Assembly: GCA_963810485.1 (NCBI GenBank) | Contig: CAWENQ010000007.1 | Span: 682,001 to 746,000 of the forward strand | Source of the DNA: DATKFM01 sp963810485 | Lineage (GTDB): Bacteria > Pseudomonadota > Alphaproteobacteria > Dongiales > Dongiaceae | Length of the DNA: 64,000 nucleotides | Direction of reading: 5' to 3' | Shown: positions 38,106-47,726 of the stretch, piece by piece | Numbering within the stretch: position 1 is the stretch's first letter | Layout: each line of letters begins with the position of its first letter | The notes under the pieces: model-generated | The model's input: the letters and a program-made list of their open reading frames with translations, nothing else | The model's database searches: none | What the model was told of the DNA's origin: nothing | Made by a program: the position numbers and the translations under genes

Positions 38106-38999
38106 ATGCTGATCGTCAGCTACAACATTCAGTTCGGCTGCGGCCGTGACGGCAAGGTCGATCTCGCCCGCGTCGCCCGCACGGTGGCTGCCGCCGATCT
38201 CATCCTGCTGCAGGAGGTGGAGCGCCATTGGCGTCCCGCCCATGGCGATCAGGCGGAAGAGCTGGCGCGGCTGCTGCCCGGCTATCGCTGGGTCCATGGT
38301 CCCGCTGTCGATCTCGACGGCAGCAGCATCGGCGCCGACGGCCGCGTCGACAACAAGCGGCGCCAGGTCGGCCTCATGATCCTGTCGCGGGCGCCCATCC
38401 TCTCCACCCGGCGCCTGGTGCTCGACAAGGTGCCGGTGCGCGGCAAGATCGCCGACGACGCGCTGTTGCTCGAGGCGGTGATATCAGCAGGCGGGAAAGG
38501 GCTGCGCGTCTATAACACTCATCTTTCCTATCTTTCCCAGCGCCAGCGGCAACGCCAGGTGGAGCAGATCCGTTCTTTCATCCAATCTGCGCCGCTGCGC
38601 GGGCCGGTGATTATCGGCGACGGCATCGATCCTGCCGCCTTCAAAGCGGATTGGGTGGAACTGGAAGCCGCCGCGCTGCCGCCGATGCCGGCGCCGGCCA
38701 TCATCATGGGCGATTTCAACATGACGGTGCGTTCGCCGGAGTATGAGTCCCTGGCCGGCGCGCTCGATCCCGTCTATGGCCGCCTGGTGGAGGCCGACCG
38801 CTTTGCCGATGTGCTCACTCTCGCCGGCCTAGCGGAGAACGAAGGCGTCACCTTCCCCGGCTCCCGCGGCAAGCAGCCGAAGCGCATCGATCACGGCTTC
38901 GTCACCGCCGATCTCGCCGGCGCGGTCAAGCGCGCCTGGATCGACGAGGCCGCCGACGGCTCCGACCATCAGCCTGTGTGGGTGGAGCTGGATATCTAG
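38106..38999 (+). CDS. Endonuclease/exonuclease/phosphatase-fold protein
   Basis: 297-aa EEP-family hydrolase. Metal and catalytic blocks: SYNIQFGCGRDGKVDL, LLQEVERH, VYNTHLSYLSQRQRQRQ, IIMGDFNMTVRSPEY and a terminal GSDHQPVWVELDI. It may be a nuclease or a phosphodiesterase; no signal peptide is seen. It lies 11 bp after the hydrolase gene. Confidence 0.87.
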   Translation: MLIVSYNIQFGCGRDGKVDLARVARTVAAADLILLQEVERHWRPAHGDQAEELARLLPGYRWVHGPAVDLDGSSIGADGRVDNKRRQVGLMILSRAPILSTRRLVLDKVPVRGKIADDALLLEAVISAGGKGLRVYNTHLSYLSQRQRQRQVEQIRSFIQSAPLRGPVIIGDGIDPAAFKADWVELEAAALPPMPAPAIIMGDFNMTVRSPEYESLAGALDPVYGRLVEADRFADVLTLAGLAENEGVTFPGSRGKQPKRIDHGFVTADLAGAVKRAWIDEAADGSDHQPVWVELDI

Positions 39000-39030
39000 A
39001 TTGTGCTGAAAACAACGAGGAGGACGGTCA

Positions 39031-39627
39031 ATGAAGGATACTGTTGGCTTCATCAAGACCACGCTCATCGGTGGCGCCCTGGTGATTTTGCCGCTGGCGC
39101 TGGTCGCCATACTTCTGCAGAAGACGCTCGGAGCCGCTCATAAAGCCCTGCAGCCTCTGGCAACTCATATGCCGGGCGGAACCTTGCTGCCCGATCTGAT
39201 TGCGATCGGGCTAGTGGTCCTCGTCTGCTTCCTGGCCGGCCTGCTGATCCGGACAACGCTCGGCCGGCGCTTCCGCGATGTTCTGGAGCAGCGGCTCTAT
39301 GATCGCGTGCCCGGCTATAAGCTGCTGAAGGCTGTCGGCAGCGGCTCGTTCTCTGACAGGGAAGGGCGCGCTTTCCAGCCAGCCTTTGCCGAGATCGGGG
39401 CCGGGCTCGTGCCGGCCTTCATCATGGAACGTCACGACGACGGCCGTGTCACCGTGTTCGTGCCCTCTTGCCCCACACCGGCGGTCGGCTCTCTCCAGGT
39501 GTTGCCGGCAGGCAAAGTGCATCCGGTCGATGTGCCGCTGTCAAAATTCACCAGCTGCATCTCCGCCTGGGGCATTGGCGCCAAGGACCTGGTGCCGGCG
39601 GCGGCGGCTGTGGGCTCGACTAGCTAG
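39031..39627 (+). CDS. DUF502 membrane protein
   Basis: 198-aa protein with two transmembrane helices (TTLIGGALVILPLALVAILL and LIAIGLVVLVCFLAGLLI) and the DUF502 soluble part GAGLVPAFIMERHDDGRVTV. DUF502 proteins are widespread in proteobacteria without a firm function. An AACGAGGAGG Shine-Dalgarno region precedes ATG 39031. Confidence 0.85.
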   Translation: MKDTVGFIKTTLIGGALVILPLALVAILLQKTLGAAHKALQPLATHMPGGTLLPDLIAIGLVVLVCFLAGLLIRTTLGRRFRDVLEQRLYDRVPGYKLLKAVGSGSFSDREGRAFQPAFAEIGAGLVPAFIMERHDDGRVTVFVPSCPTPAVGSLQVLPAGKVHPVDVPLSKFTSCISAWGIGAKDLVPAAAAVGSTS

Positions 39628-39686
39628 AGAGTGATTCTGTCGACCTACCTTGCGTGGCGTAGGATCAGGTGCAGAACGTGATGTCA

Positions 39687-39905
39687 GAATGAAAACCCCT
39701 CTCCCCTTGGGGGAGAGGGGCAGGGGGTGAGGGGTTTCCGCGCGGCAGCGCGGCATGATTCTCCTCTCCCAGTGATTGCATGCGAACGAGATAACTTCTT
39801 CGATCGCCCTCGCTTGTCCACTCAAGCCTTGTCTGTTGCTGCGCTGCCGCCCGGCGACCCCTCATCCCCTGCCCCTTCTCCCGCAAGGGGAGAAGGGGTC
39901 CTTAG
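39687..39905. repeat. Pair of GC-rich palindromic intergenic repeats in opposite orientation
   Basis: Two units of the CCCCTCTCCCC(N)GGGGAGAGGGG type: CCCCTCTCCCCTTGGGGGAG then AGGGGCAGGGGGTGAGGGG near 39692-39734, and CCTCATCCCCTGCCCCTTCT then CCCGCAAGGGGAGAAGGGG near 39861-39898. The two are inverted relative to each other and each can form a hairpin. They resemble common proteobacterial REP-like elements. Apart from these, the 292-bp gap holds nothing recognisable. Confidence 0.65.
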
Positions 39906-39919
39906 TATTCGAATATGAG

Positions 39920-40330
39920 TCAGATCCCTTCCTGCCGCCGGAGCTTGGCGACAAAGGCGGTGCCGCAGGAGAGCTTGGCCGTCGTCGGCGCCTCGGCGTC
40001 CAGCACGCGCCAGAAGGGCGTGATCTCGGTCAGGGCCTTGCCCTGCTTGTGCGCCTCCAGCGCCGCCTCCGCCACGGTGCGCAGGTGAAAGCCCGTGGTG
40101 ATCGGGCAGGTGACCTCGGCCTTGTACCGCCGCGCCAACTTCCGCCGGAACGTCTTCACATCCATGCTCTCGCCCCGGGAAATTCCCGCGATGAACTTTG
40201 CGACGATGGCGGGCGAGGGGATCAGCATGATTTCGCCTTTCTTCATGCCCGCGATATCTATCGGCGCCGGCTTCACTTCATGGGGGCGTGAGGATTGAAA
40301 TTTCTCGGTCCAGGATTTCTTTTGCTTCAT
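39920..40330 (-). CDS. MGMT-like (Atl-type) small protein
   Basis: 136-aa protein. It starts KKSWTEKFQSSRPHEV and contains MLIPSPAIVAKFIAGISRGE, TFRRKLARRYKAEVTCPITT and GKALTEITPFWRVLDAE. I recognise this as the family labelled MGMT-like, related to alkyltransferase-like DNA-binding proteins. The PCHRV active site of true Ogt/Ada is not present; CPITTGF takes a similar place. DNA repair enzyme activity is therefore doubtful. Confidence 0.68.
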   Translation of the reverse strand: MKQKKSWTEKFQSSRPHEVKPAPIDIAGMKKGEIMLIPSPAIVAKFIAGISRGESMDVKTFRRKLARRYKAEVTCPITTGFHLRTVAEAALEAHKQGKALTEITPFWRVLDAEAPTTAKLSCGTAFVAKLRRQEGI

Positions 40331-40354
40331 CGCATCGCCTGTTGATTCTCGCCG

Positions 40355-41221
40355 TCACGCCAGCGGCAGGCAGATATCCGTCAGCAGTTCCGTCGGCACC
40401 GTGTCCCGTGGGTTGTTGAGATACTCTTCCAGGATCGGCTGGTCGGCAATTTCCTGCCCCGACTGCAGCAGCCAGGTGCCGTACAGCCACTGATAAGCCG
40501 CCCGCATATCCGCATAGGGTCCCTTGTGCCGAAGTACCGCATAGCTACCGCCGGCAATCTCCGTCGCCACCGCCGGCGCCTCAATCACCAGGGCCTTGCT
40601 TGATATCACGCAAGCCCGCGATCTCAGCTCCGCCTCCGGCACCGACGACGGATCATCGTAGAACAGCCCGGCCATCCGCATATCCGGCGTGATCAGGCCG
40701 CGCGCGCCGAGCCAGCGGAACAGCGCCTCGAACGCCCGGCCGATCTCCATATAAGAGCCGGTGTGATCCACGCACACTGCTTTCATCGCCGGCAATTGTT
40801 TGATGGCGACCTCGTACATGTCCGCACTCTCCTCCCGTTGCGCTTGCTGAAAGCCGGTATGGCTGCCGTTCCAGCGGTATTGCGCCGGCGGCAAGCCATA
40901 GACAGAGCCGAAGATGCGGGTGAAGGACTGCAGGTTCTTGTAGCCGCTGCGCGCCGCGATCTCCTCGATCGTCATCGCGCTGTTGGCCAGATGGCCGGCC
41001 GCCCGGTGCAGCCGCAGCCGCTTCACCGTCGCCGCGATCGTCTCCCCATGGATGGCGTGATAGATGCGGTGCCAGTGATGGGGCGACAGGCAGGCCACCT
41101 CGGCCAGCCGGTTGAGGTCCAGCTCTTCGTCCAGATGATCGTGGATGTAGGCGGTAACCCGCCCCAGCCGCTCCTCATAGTTCGTCCAGCCGCTGCGATC
41201 CTTCATTCCCGTCCGTTCCAT
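40355..41221 (-). CDS. AraC-family regulator with GyrI-like effector domain
   Basis: 288-aa Rob/SbmC-type regulator. The N-terminal AraC double HTH covers about residues 10-110 (LAEVACLSPHHWHRIYHAIH, EEIAARSGYKNLQSFTRIFG). The C-terminal GyrI-like domain has MYEVAIKQLPAMKAVCVDHT and GGSYAVLRHKGPYADMRAAY. These regulators bind hydrophobic small molecules and often control efflux. It lies 24 bp upstream of the MGMT-like gene on the same strand. Confidence 0.88.
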   Translation of the reverse strand: MERTGMKDRSGWTNYEERLGRVTAYIHDHLDEELDLNRLAEVACLSPHHWHRIYHAIHGETIAATVKRLRLHRAAGHLANSAMTIEEIAARSGYKNLQSFTRIFGSVYGLPPAQYRWNGSHTGFQQAQREESADMYEVAIKQLPAMKAVCVDHTGSYMEIGRAFEALFRWLGARGLITPDMRMAGLFYDDPSSVPEAELRSRACVISSKALVIEAPAVATEIAGGSYAVLRHKGPYADMRAAYQWLYGTWLLQSGQEIADQPILEEYLNNPRDTVPTELLTDICLPLA

Positions 41222-41319
41222 CTGAAGTCGGCAGAGGACGTATCATAGCCCGAATTGACAAATCTTGCGGAGTTGGGAACCCCCGGCGCGGGACGGTCGA
41301 TTTGCTGGTTGTCGGGTCT

Positions 41320-41949
41320 TCACCCCGGCGCCGTTGGCCGGCTCGATGCCGGCTGACCGACCCAGAGGTACCACAGGGCGAGCAGCGGCGCGTCGCCTGA
41401 GGCCATGGCGTGTTTTATGTTCGGCTCATTGTAAAGCGTGCCGCCGATGCCGGGCTCGAACCAATCGGACTCGCCATGCTGGAAGCGTCCCGGCGACAGG
41501 ACTAGATAAACCTCTTCGGGACTGTGATTGTGGTCGGGATAGCGCACATGGGGCGCAAGCAGGGAAACACCGATGATGAGATCCTCCCGATGTTCGAGGC
41601 CGCCCGGCCCGACGATCGTCGCATTGGCATGACCCCCCGGCCAATTGTCGCTGGCGAACGGGCCGCTCGCAGCGCGCCGCGTCCAACGAAGCAACGGCTC
41701 TACGGCGGCGAACGCATCTGCTACCCGGGCGAGCAATGGCGAGGCTGCACCAGCCGTCGCAAGAGCGCCGTCGAGATGCTGGCAGACCTGCAGGCGCTCG
41801 GCAGTGTCGGTGCCGGCGCGGCCCGATGCTTGCAGCGCGCCTTGGATCCTGCCAATGGCGCCCGCAGCCTCCGGTCCGGTGGCAATTGTGCTGAATGCCT
41901 CAGTGACGCTGGTCAGGAACTCTTGAAGCAAGGGATTTCTGGCTGACAT
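41320..41949 (-). CDS. DMSP lyase-family cupin protein
   Basis: 209-aa protein with a helical N-terminal half and a C-terminal cupin. The metal site reads YPDHNHSPEEVYLVLSPGRF with two His, Glu and an adjacent Tyr; the later ligand is His in NEPNIKHAMAS. This is the pattern of the DddQ-type dimethylsulfoniopropionate lyase family. Terrestrial homologues may use other substrates, so DMSP cleavage is possible but unproven. Confidence 0.7.
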   Translation of the reverse strand: MSARNPLLQEFLTSVTEAFSTIATGPEAAGAIGRIQGALQASGRAGTDTAERLQVCQHLDGALATAGAASPLLARVADAFAAVEPLLRWTRRAASGPFASDNWPGGHANATIVGPGGLEHREDLIIGVSLLAPHVRYPDHNHSPEEVYLVLSPGRFQHGESDWFEPGIGGTLYNEPNIKHAMASGDAPLLALWYLWVGQPASSRPTAPG

Positions 41950-42024
41950 GAGGGCGTGTCATATCACTTCTCTTGACGCGGCGTAACCGGCAACTTTTCG
42001 CACTCTTGCCGAGCGCGAAGAATG

Positions 42025-42498
42025 TCAGCCGCGCCGAGCCGCCTTGATCGCGGCGACGTCGATCTTCTTCATGTCCATCATCGCAGCAAACGCCCTCTTC
42101 GCTTCGTCCCCGCCGGCCGCCATTGCCTCGGTCAGCACGCGCGGCGTGATTTGCCAGTTGACGCCCCACTTGTCCTTGCACCAGCCGCACGCGCTCTCCT
42201 GGCCGCCATTGCCGACGATGGCGTTCCAGTAGCGGTCGGTCTCCTCCTGATCGTCGGTGGCGATCTGAAACGAGAAGGCTTCGCTTTGTTTGAACGCGGT
42301 ACCGCCGTTGAGGCCGATGCAAGAAACGCCGGCAACCGTGAATTCGACGACCAGCACATCTCCCTTTTTGCCCGATGGGTAGTCACCGGGGGCACGGACG
42401 ATGGCGCCCACTGAACTGTCGGGGAAGGTCTTGGCGTAGAATCGGGCAGCAGCCTCGGCGTCCTTCTCGTACCAGACGCAAATCGTGTTCTTTGCCAT
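42025..42498 (-). CDS. VOC family protein (PhnB-like)
   Basis: 157-aa PhnB/3-demethylubiquinone-type VOC protein. Family blocks: TICVWYEKDAEAAARFYAKT, FPDSSVGAIVRAPGDYPSGK, CGWCKDKWGVNWQITPRVL. ATG 42498 is chosen for the AAGGACA Shine-Dalgarno just upstream. Such proteins are usually small enzymes of unknown substrate. Confidence 0.87.
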   Translation of the reverse strand: MAKNTICVWYEKDAEAAARFYAKTFPDSSVGAIVRAPGDYPSGKKGDVLVVEFTVAGVSCIGLNGGTAFKQSEAFSFQIATDDQEETDRYWNAIVGNGGQESACGWCKDKWGVNWQITPRVLTEAMAAGGDEAKRAFAAMMDMKKIDVAAIKAARRG

Positions 42499-42614
42499 TG
42501 CATGTCCTTTCACTTTGAAGCCAATTTTGTGCCCGATCCGTTCTGACATAGGTAGCCTAACCGCTTTTTCCACCCCGGCATCCATGTCCTCTTTGGGTCA
42601 GCAGGGGCGCTACC

Positions 42615-43505
42615 TCAGCCTTTCACTACACCTTCCATCAGCCCCTTGAAGAAGAGCTTCTGGGCGAAGGTGAAGGCGATGATGCCCGGCGTGACGACGA
42701 TGACGTAGACGGCGGCGAGGGCCGGCCAGGACCACTGGCCCAGGCCGCCCTGGGCGCCGGCGAGGACGACCGGCATGGTGCGCCTCGCTTGGTCGTTGGT
42801 AAGCGTCGTGCACAGCAGGAACTCGCCCCACGCCGTGACGAAGTTGACGATGAAGATGACCACCAGGCCGTTGCGCACCATCGGCAGGCCGATCATCCAC
42901 AGCGTCCGCCAGTGGCCGGCGCCGTCGATCTTCGCCGCTTCGATCATCTCGTGCGGCACGAGCTGGAACACGCTGCGCATGATCAGGACGCTGATCGCGA
43001 GGTTGCAGGGTGACGTAGGGCAGGATCAGGCCGCTGGTGCTGTTGATCAGGCCGAGCCAGTTCTGGATCTCGTAGATGCTGATGATCGAGACGACGCGGA
43101 CCGGGAAATAGAGCGAGACGAGCAGCGCCGCGACGACGATGCCGCCGCCGCGCGGCCGGAGATGCACGAGCGCATAGCCGGCGAGCACCGCGCAGATCGT
43201 GGTGATCAGCACCGTGCCGGCGGTGACGTAGATGCTGTTGAACAGGTTGATCGGCAGCGTGTCGATCTTCTCGAAGACGTAGCTGTAGTGGGTGAAGTCG
43301 AACTTGCGCGGCCAGAAATCGCCGCGCATCGCGTCGGGACGCGACTTCACCGACATCATGAGCACCCAGGCGAGCGGCAGGATGATGATCACCATGAAGA
43401 AGTTGATCACCCCGTGACGGACGATGGCGCTCCGGTTTCGCTGGAACCAGCCCCGCGTTCGGTCTCGCCGCGACTGTGCCGCTGTTGGATGGCTTCCAGT
43501 GTCAT
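42615..43505 (-). pseudogene. CUT1 ABC transporter permease (MalG-like), frameshifted
   Basis: About 295-aa sugar-type permease. A clear insertion of one base near 43009 breaks GLILPYVTL from NLAISVLIMRSVFQLVP; a second shift near the N-terminus (about 43440) is needed to join MTLEAIQQRHSRGE to GWFQRNRSAIVRHGVINFFM. Removing three bases gives a whole number of codons. The EAA-type loop MIEAAKIDGAGHWRTLW is preserved. It is the third gene of a binding protein-permease-permease set. Confidence 0.75.
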
Positions 43506-43523
43506 GCTGCGCCAGCCTATGCG

Positions 43524-44482
43524 TCAGCCCCTGGGACGGAAGATGCGGAGCAGGAAGATCATGACGAACATCATCGCGACCGCGCCGATCATGCCGATGG
43601 CCGCGGCGAAGCCCTGCCGCCAGAGGCCGAGCTTGAACGCCTGATCGTACATGAAGATCGTCCAGGTGTAGGTCGGCGAGTCGCGGTTGAAGCCGCCGAA
43701 GATGAGATACTCGTCGATCACCGCCATCGCCGTGCCGAAGCGCAGCACGACCAGGATCATCATGATCGGCGCCAGGCCGCGGCCGCGTCACGTGCCAGAA
43801 GATCTGCCATTCGTTGGCCCCGTCGATGCGGGCGGCTTCCGGCAGGTCCTTGGGGATCGCCGCGAGGCCGGCGAGGAAGAAGATGGTGTGGTAGCCGAGG
43901 CCCCACCACACTTCCATGATCGCGATCGAGGGCAGGGTCAGCGGCGTCCCGCCCAGCCATTGCGGCGCGTTCTGCAGGGTGAACAGGCCGAGCGTGTCGA
44001 CCAGGAAGTGGTTTATCGGGCCGACCTGGTAGTTGTACATCCACTTCCACAGCACGAAGACGAGCGTGCTCGGAATGACCGCCGGAATGAGCAGCACCAC
44101 GCGGTAGAAGGTCGCCAGGCGCTGATTCGTCACCCGGTCGACGAGGATCGCGAGCAGCAGCGGCAGGATGATCGTTCCCGGCAGGAACATGATCGTGAAC
44201 AGCGCCGCGCGCCACAGGCTCGCCCACATCAGCGGGTCGTTGAACGCCGCGACGTAGTTGTCGAACCCGACCCAGTTCGCCGGCTCGTTGGAGAGGAACT
44301 GGTAGTCGGTGAAGCTGATCCAGAGGACGCGGATGATCGGATAGACCTGATAGCCGACGAAGAAGACGAGCGCCGGCAGCAGGAACAGCCACGTGCCGGC
44401 GCCCTGCAACAACTGCGTCGTCTGGCTGCCGGGCCGCCTCGCGTGCGAGGCTCGCCTGGCCGGATGCAATCGTCTGTGCCAT
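43524..44482 (-). pseudogene. CUT1 ABC transporter permease (MalF-like), frameshifted
   Basis: About 318-aa permease with FLLPALVFFVGYQVYPIIRV near the N-terminus and the EAA-type loop LPEAARIDGANEWQIFWHVT. Two one-base insertions are inferred: near 44431, joining ASLAREAA to GSQTTQLLQGAGTW, and near 43785, joining IFWHVT to LAPIMMILVVLRFGTA. With both removed the gene is 957 bp in frame. One apparent 619-residue frame spans both permeases only because of these shifts. Confidence 0.75.
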
Positions 44483-44610
44483 ACGCTAAGCCGGTTGCGA
44501 TTGAAGTCTGAAGCGAACCGTCGGATCGGTTGCGCGGAATGCGCGTCGATGATTGAGGCGGCGGGGACCAGGGAATGTGAGTCACCTTGGTCCCCGCCGA
44601 TACCCGACGG

Positions 44611-45994
44611 TTAGCCGCGCTTCATCTCGGCCTGGACCGCGTCGACGACCTTCTGCATGGCCACCTTCGGATCGGCCTCCTCGCCCTTGAGATAGGTCTC
44701 CCAGATGGGCTTGCCGATGACGAACTGCTGCAGGCCGAAGAGGTGGTTGGTGATGGCCTTGGCCTTGTCGAGCTGGCCGCGGACCAGCGCCGACGAATTC
44801 CGGCATCCAGTCCGGCTTGTTGGCGTCCCAGTCCGCGTAGATGGACTTGTAGGGCGGCAACTGGCCCGGATGGCCGCTCCCGGTGCCGACGATCGAAGTC
44901 CTTCCAGATCTGCTGGTCGTAGGTCAGCGCCTTGATGTACTCGGCCGCCTTCTCCTTGTTCTTGCCGTGCTTGAACAGCGCGCAGCCCGTCGTCCAGAAC
45001 ACCGTCGAGCCCTCGCCATTGGCGAATTTCGGCAGCGGGCCCAGTGCAGCAGCTTCGGATCGTCCCAGTTCTGCGGCCATGCGCAGCGGCGCGTTGAAGT
45101 ATTTGAGGTAGTAGCCGACGCGCTGGGCGGCGAAGGCGACCTCGTCCGGCGTGCCGTTGACGCCGCCATCCGACGCGCCTTCCAGCAGGATGTCGGGATG
45201 CGACAGCGCCATGATCTTCTTCATCAGCTTCAACGCCTCGATCGCCGGCGTCGCTGGTGAAGTCGAACAGGCCCTCCGACGTGTAGACATCGCTGCTCAT
45301 GCTGTGCGTCATCGGCGCCAGCGAGCGCCAGCCATGCGAGTCGAAGGTGGCGCCGAACGGCGCGGCGCCGGAATCGACGATCTTCTTGGCGTTGGCCAGG
45401 TAGTCGTCCCAGGTCGCCGGAGCGGCATCGGGCAGGCCGGCCTTGGTCGGTCAGGCCCGAATGCCACGAGTTGCCGATCACATCGAGCAGGAACGGCCAG
45501 CCGTAGAGCTTGCCGTCGATCGTGTTCTCCTCGCGGATCGAGGGGATGATGTCGTCGAGCACGTCCTTCGGGATGTAGTTGTCCCACGGCTCGATGACGT
45601 CGGCCTTCGATCATCGCCGACATTTCGACGAACGGCGTCTGGCCGACATAGACGTCCCAGGTGCTTTCGCTCGTTCTTGGCCTCGGCCACGAAGCGCTCG
45701 ATGCCGAAGCCCTCGACCGGCGCGATCTGGTAGTTGATGCCGGGGAATTTCTCGTTCACCGCCGGGATGCCGGGATGAAGGTCCTCGATCCACTGATAGA
45801 AGGTCGGCGTCAGCGGACGATCCTGCGCGAAGGCCGATCCGATGCCGGTCTTCGCCACCGCGCCGACGCCGGCCAGGCCGAGGCCGGCCACCAGGCTGCG
45901 CGTGAGGAATTCACGCCGGTCGATGTTCCCCCGCAGCAGCTGCCGGCGACGCTGCCTGCTGCAGAATGTATTCCTGTTCCTTTCGTACGGTCAT
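44611..45994 (-). pseudogene. CUT1 ABC transporter solute-binding protein, multiply frameshifted
   Basis: About 457-aa secreted binding protein with a twin-arginine-like signal (NIDRREFLTRSLVAGLGLAG). The ATG at 45994 follows GGGAGG. At least ten extra bases are inferred, near 45934, 45660, 45606, 45450, 45248, 45072, 45043 (two), 44888 and 44803; removing them leaves exactly 1374 bp in frame. Family segments survive in pieces: NTIDGKLYGWPFLLDVIGNS, EGLFDFTSDA, QLPPYKSIYADWDANKPDW. No ATPase gene is present nearby. Confidence 0.75.
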
Positions 45995-46115
45995 CGGATC
46001 GCCTCCCGTCTGTTCAGTGTCTCTTTGTGCTGATCGCACGGTCTGCGCAGGGGCATGTTAGCCGACTGCAGATTATGATCTGGACGGCAAGCAACGGCCC
46101 TTTTGGACATGCCCC

Positions 46116-46897
46116 ATGAATGTGCTCGACCGCTTCCGGCTGGACGGCAAGCGTCTGTTCGTCACCGGCGGCAGCCGCGGCTTCGGCCGGGTCATCGCGC
46201 TTGCGGCGGCGGAAGCAGGCGCCGACATCGTGCTGAACGGCGCGCGACGCGGCCACCCTCGCCAGGACCGCCGGCGAAGTGCGCGAGCGCGGGCGCCAGG
46301 TCTGGACCTTTCCCGGCGACATCGCCCAGCCCGCCCGTGCGAGGACCTCTGCCGGCGCGTGCTCGCGGAGGCCGGGCCCGATCGACATCCTCGTCAACAA
46401 TGTCGGCGGCCGCAATCTCGACGTGGCGATCGAGGACACCGACCTCGAGACCTGGCAGCGTTTCGTCGATCTCAATCTCACCCATTGCTTCATCTGCACG
46501 AAGATCATCGGCGGCGCGATGCTCGCGCGCGGCGCTGGCCGCATCATCAACATCGCCTCGATCAGCGGCCTGATCGCCAATCGCGGCATCGGCGGCCGCC
46601 ACTACGAGACGACAAAGGCGGCGCTGATCCATTTCACCCGCGCCACCGCCGCCGACTGGGCGCCGCGCGGCGTCACCGTGAACGCCATCTGCCCGGGCCT
46701 GTTCATGACCGAGCCGAACGTCGCCTGGGCAAAGAAGCACCCCGAGGTGATCGAGACCTTCGTCCGCGCCGTGCCCGATGGGCCGCACCGGCGAGCCGCA
46801 CGAGATCGGGCCGCTGGCGGTCTATCTGGCGTCGCCCGCTTCCAGCTATGTCACCGGCGCAGCCTTCGTGATCGACGGCGGCTATACGCTGTGGTGA
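46116..46897 (+). pseudogene. SDR-family oxidoreductase, frameshifted
   Basis: About 258-aa short-chain dehydrogenase with TGGSRGFGRVIALAAAEAGA, ILVNNVGGRNLDVAIEDTDL and the catalytic YETTKAALIHFTRATAADWA. Five extra bases are inferred: one near 46248, two near 46345, one near 46380 and one near 46780. Removing them leaves 777 bp in frame, ending AFVIDGGYTLW. It diverges from the binding-protein gene, so sugar oxidation is a reasonable guess. Confidence 0.75.
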
Positions 46898-47041
46898 TGC
46901 CCGGGGAAAGGGAATTGAAGCCGCCAGCTTCGCATTGGACGGCGATCCGCACGCGGCCGTTTCTCTGGCAAGAGTGTCGCGGCCGCTATTGGTACTCTCT
47001 GACGGTCGCAGCGAGGGCGTGCGCCGACTGCGCCCCTTCGC

Positions 47042-47332
47042 TCAGGGCCGCACCCAGAAGCCGTTGCTGCCGTCTCCCGTGCCAATGAACATTTCGTCGC
47101 TGAAGTGAATGACAGGCGCCGGCGTGATCGCCGCCGTTGCGGCCAAAGGGACCGCTACAATCGCGCCGCGGCTATCTGGCGCGAGCAGGCCAGTGTCACC
47201 CTGCTTGATTGAGGCATTTGCAGCAGCGGCAGCCTCAGAGCGTCCCGCGTCAGTCGGCGCGTCTTGAGCTGCGATGCCAGGCTCAGCGGACAATAGCAGC
47301 ACAAGTCCAACGCATAGCCCGAGCACTTTCAT
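47042..47332 (-). CDS. Small exported hypothetical protein
   Basis: 96-aa protein with a signal peptide MKVLGLCVGLVLLLSAEPGI ending near AA-QDAPT. The mature part is Ala-rich with a C-terminal VIHFSDEMFIGTGDGSNGF. I do not recognise it. The frame is open 38 codons further upstream, but the signal peptide sets the start at 47332. It is the only gene between 42.6 and 50.1 kb without an inferred indel. Confidence 0.5.
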   Translation of the reverse strand: MKVLGLCVGLVLLLSAEPGIAAQDAPTDAGRSEAAAAANASIKQGDTGLLAPDSRGAIVAVPLAATAAITPAPVIHFSDEMFIGTGDGSNGFWVRP

Positions 47333-47726
47333 ATGAGCCTCCACGACGCGCATGTTCCGGTCGTCGCCCTCATCCAAGCACGGAGGGACACCGGATATCC
47401 TCGCAGGATCGCGCACATGTGCCGTGAATGCCGTGACGGTGGTCACAGCTCGCGCGATTCATCCCGCGACGTCCATTTGAGCGCCTAGCCCGAGGCCCGT
47501 CGTTTTTCCGAACTCGTCAGAACTCCATAGATTCCGAGATAGCAACCTCAGGCTACCGTCAGACCGCCGGGCAATCGCATTTGAAGTCTGCGCAAGTCGC
47601 ACAGGAGGAACTTGACGGGGAGCGCGTCGCCGACGGCAGGCCATCGGCAGTGATGTGGCCGCGGAGAGGGGCCGCCGCGCATCGCAGACAAGCGTAGAAC
47701 CGAAGTCACGATCGCAGAGTGACGCG
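47333..47726. other. Intergenic, no gene supported
   Basis: About 394 bp between the small exported protein and the amidase end. I see no supportable gene, RNA or repeat in it. Confidence 0.4.

Noticed and set aside
39687..39905. GC-rich repeats considered as CRISPR or terminators
   Set aside because: Only two units in opposite orientation, no spacers and no T-tracts; they fit REP-like palindromes.
42610..44469. Apparent 619-aa double permease fusion
   Set aside because: The MalF part loses its family sequence after IFWHVT and the MalG part after GLILPYVTL; the single frame arises from frameshifts in two separate genes.
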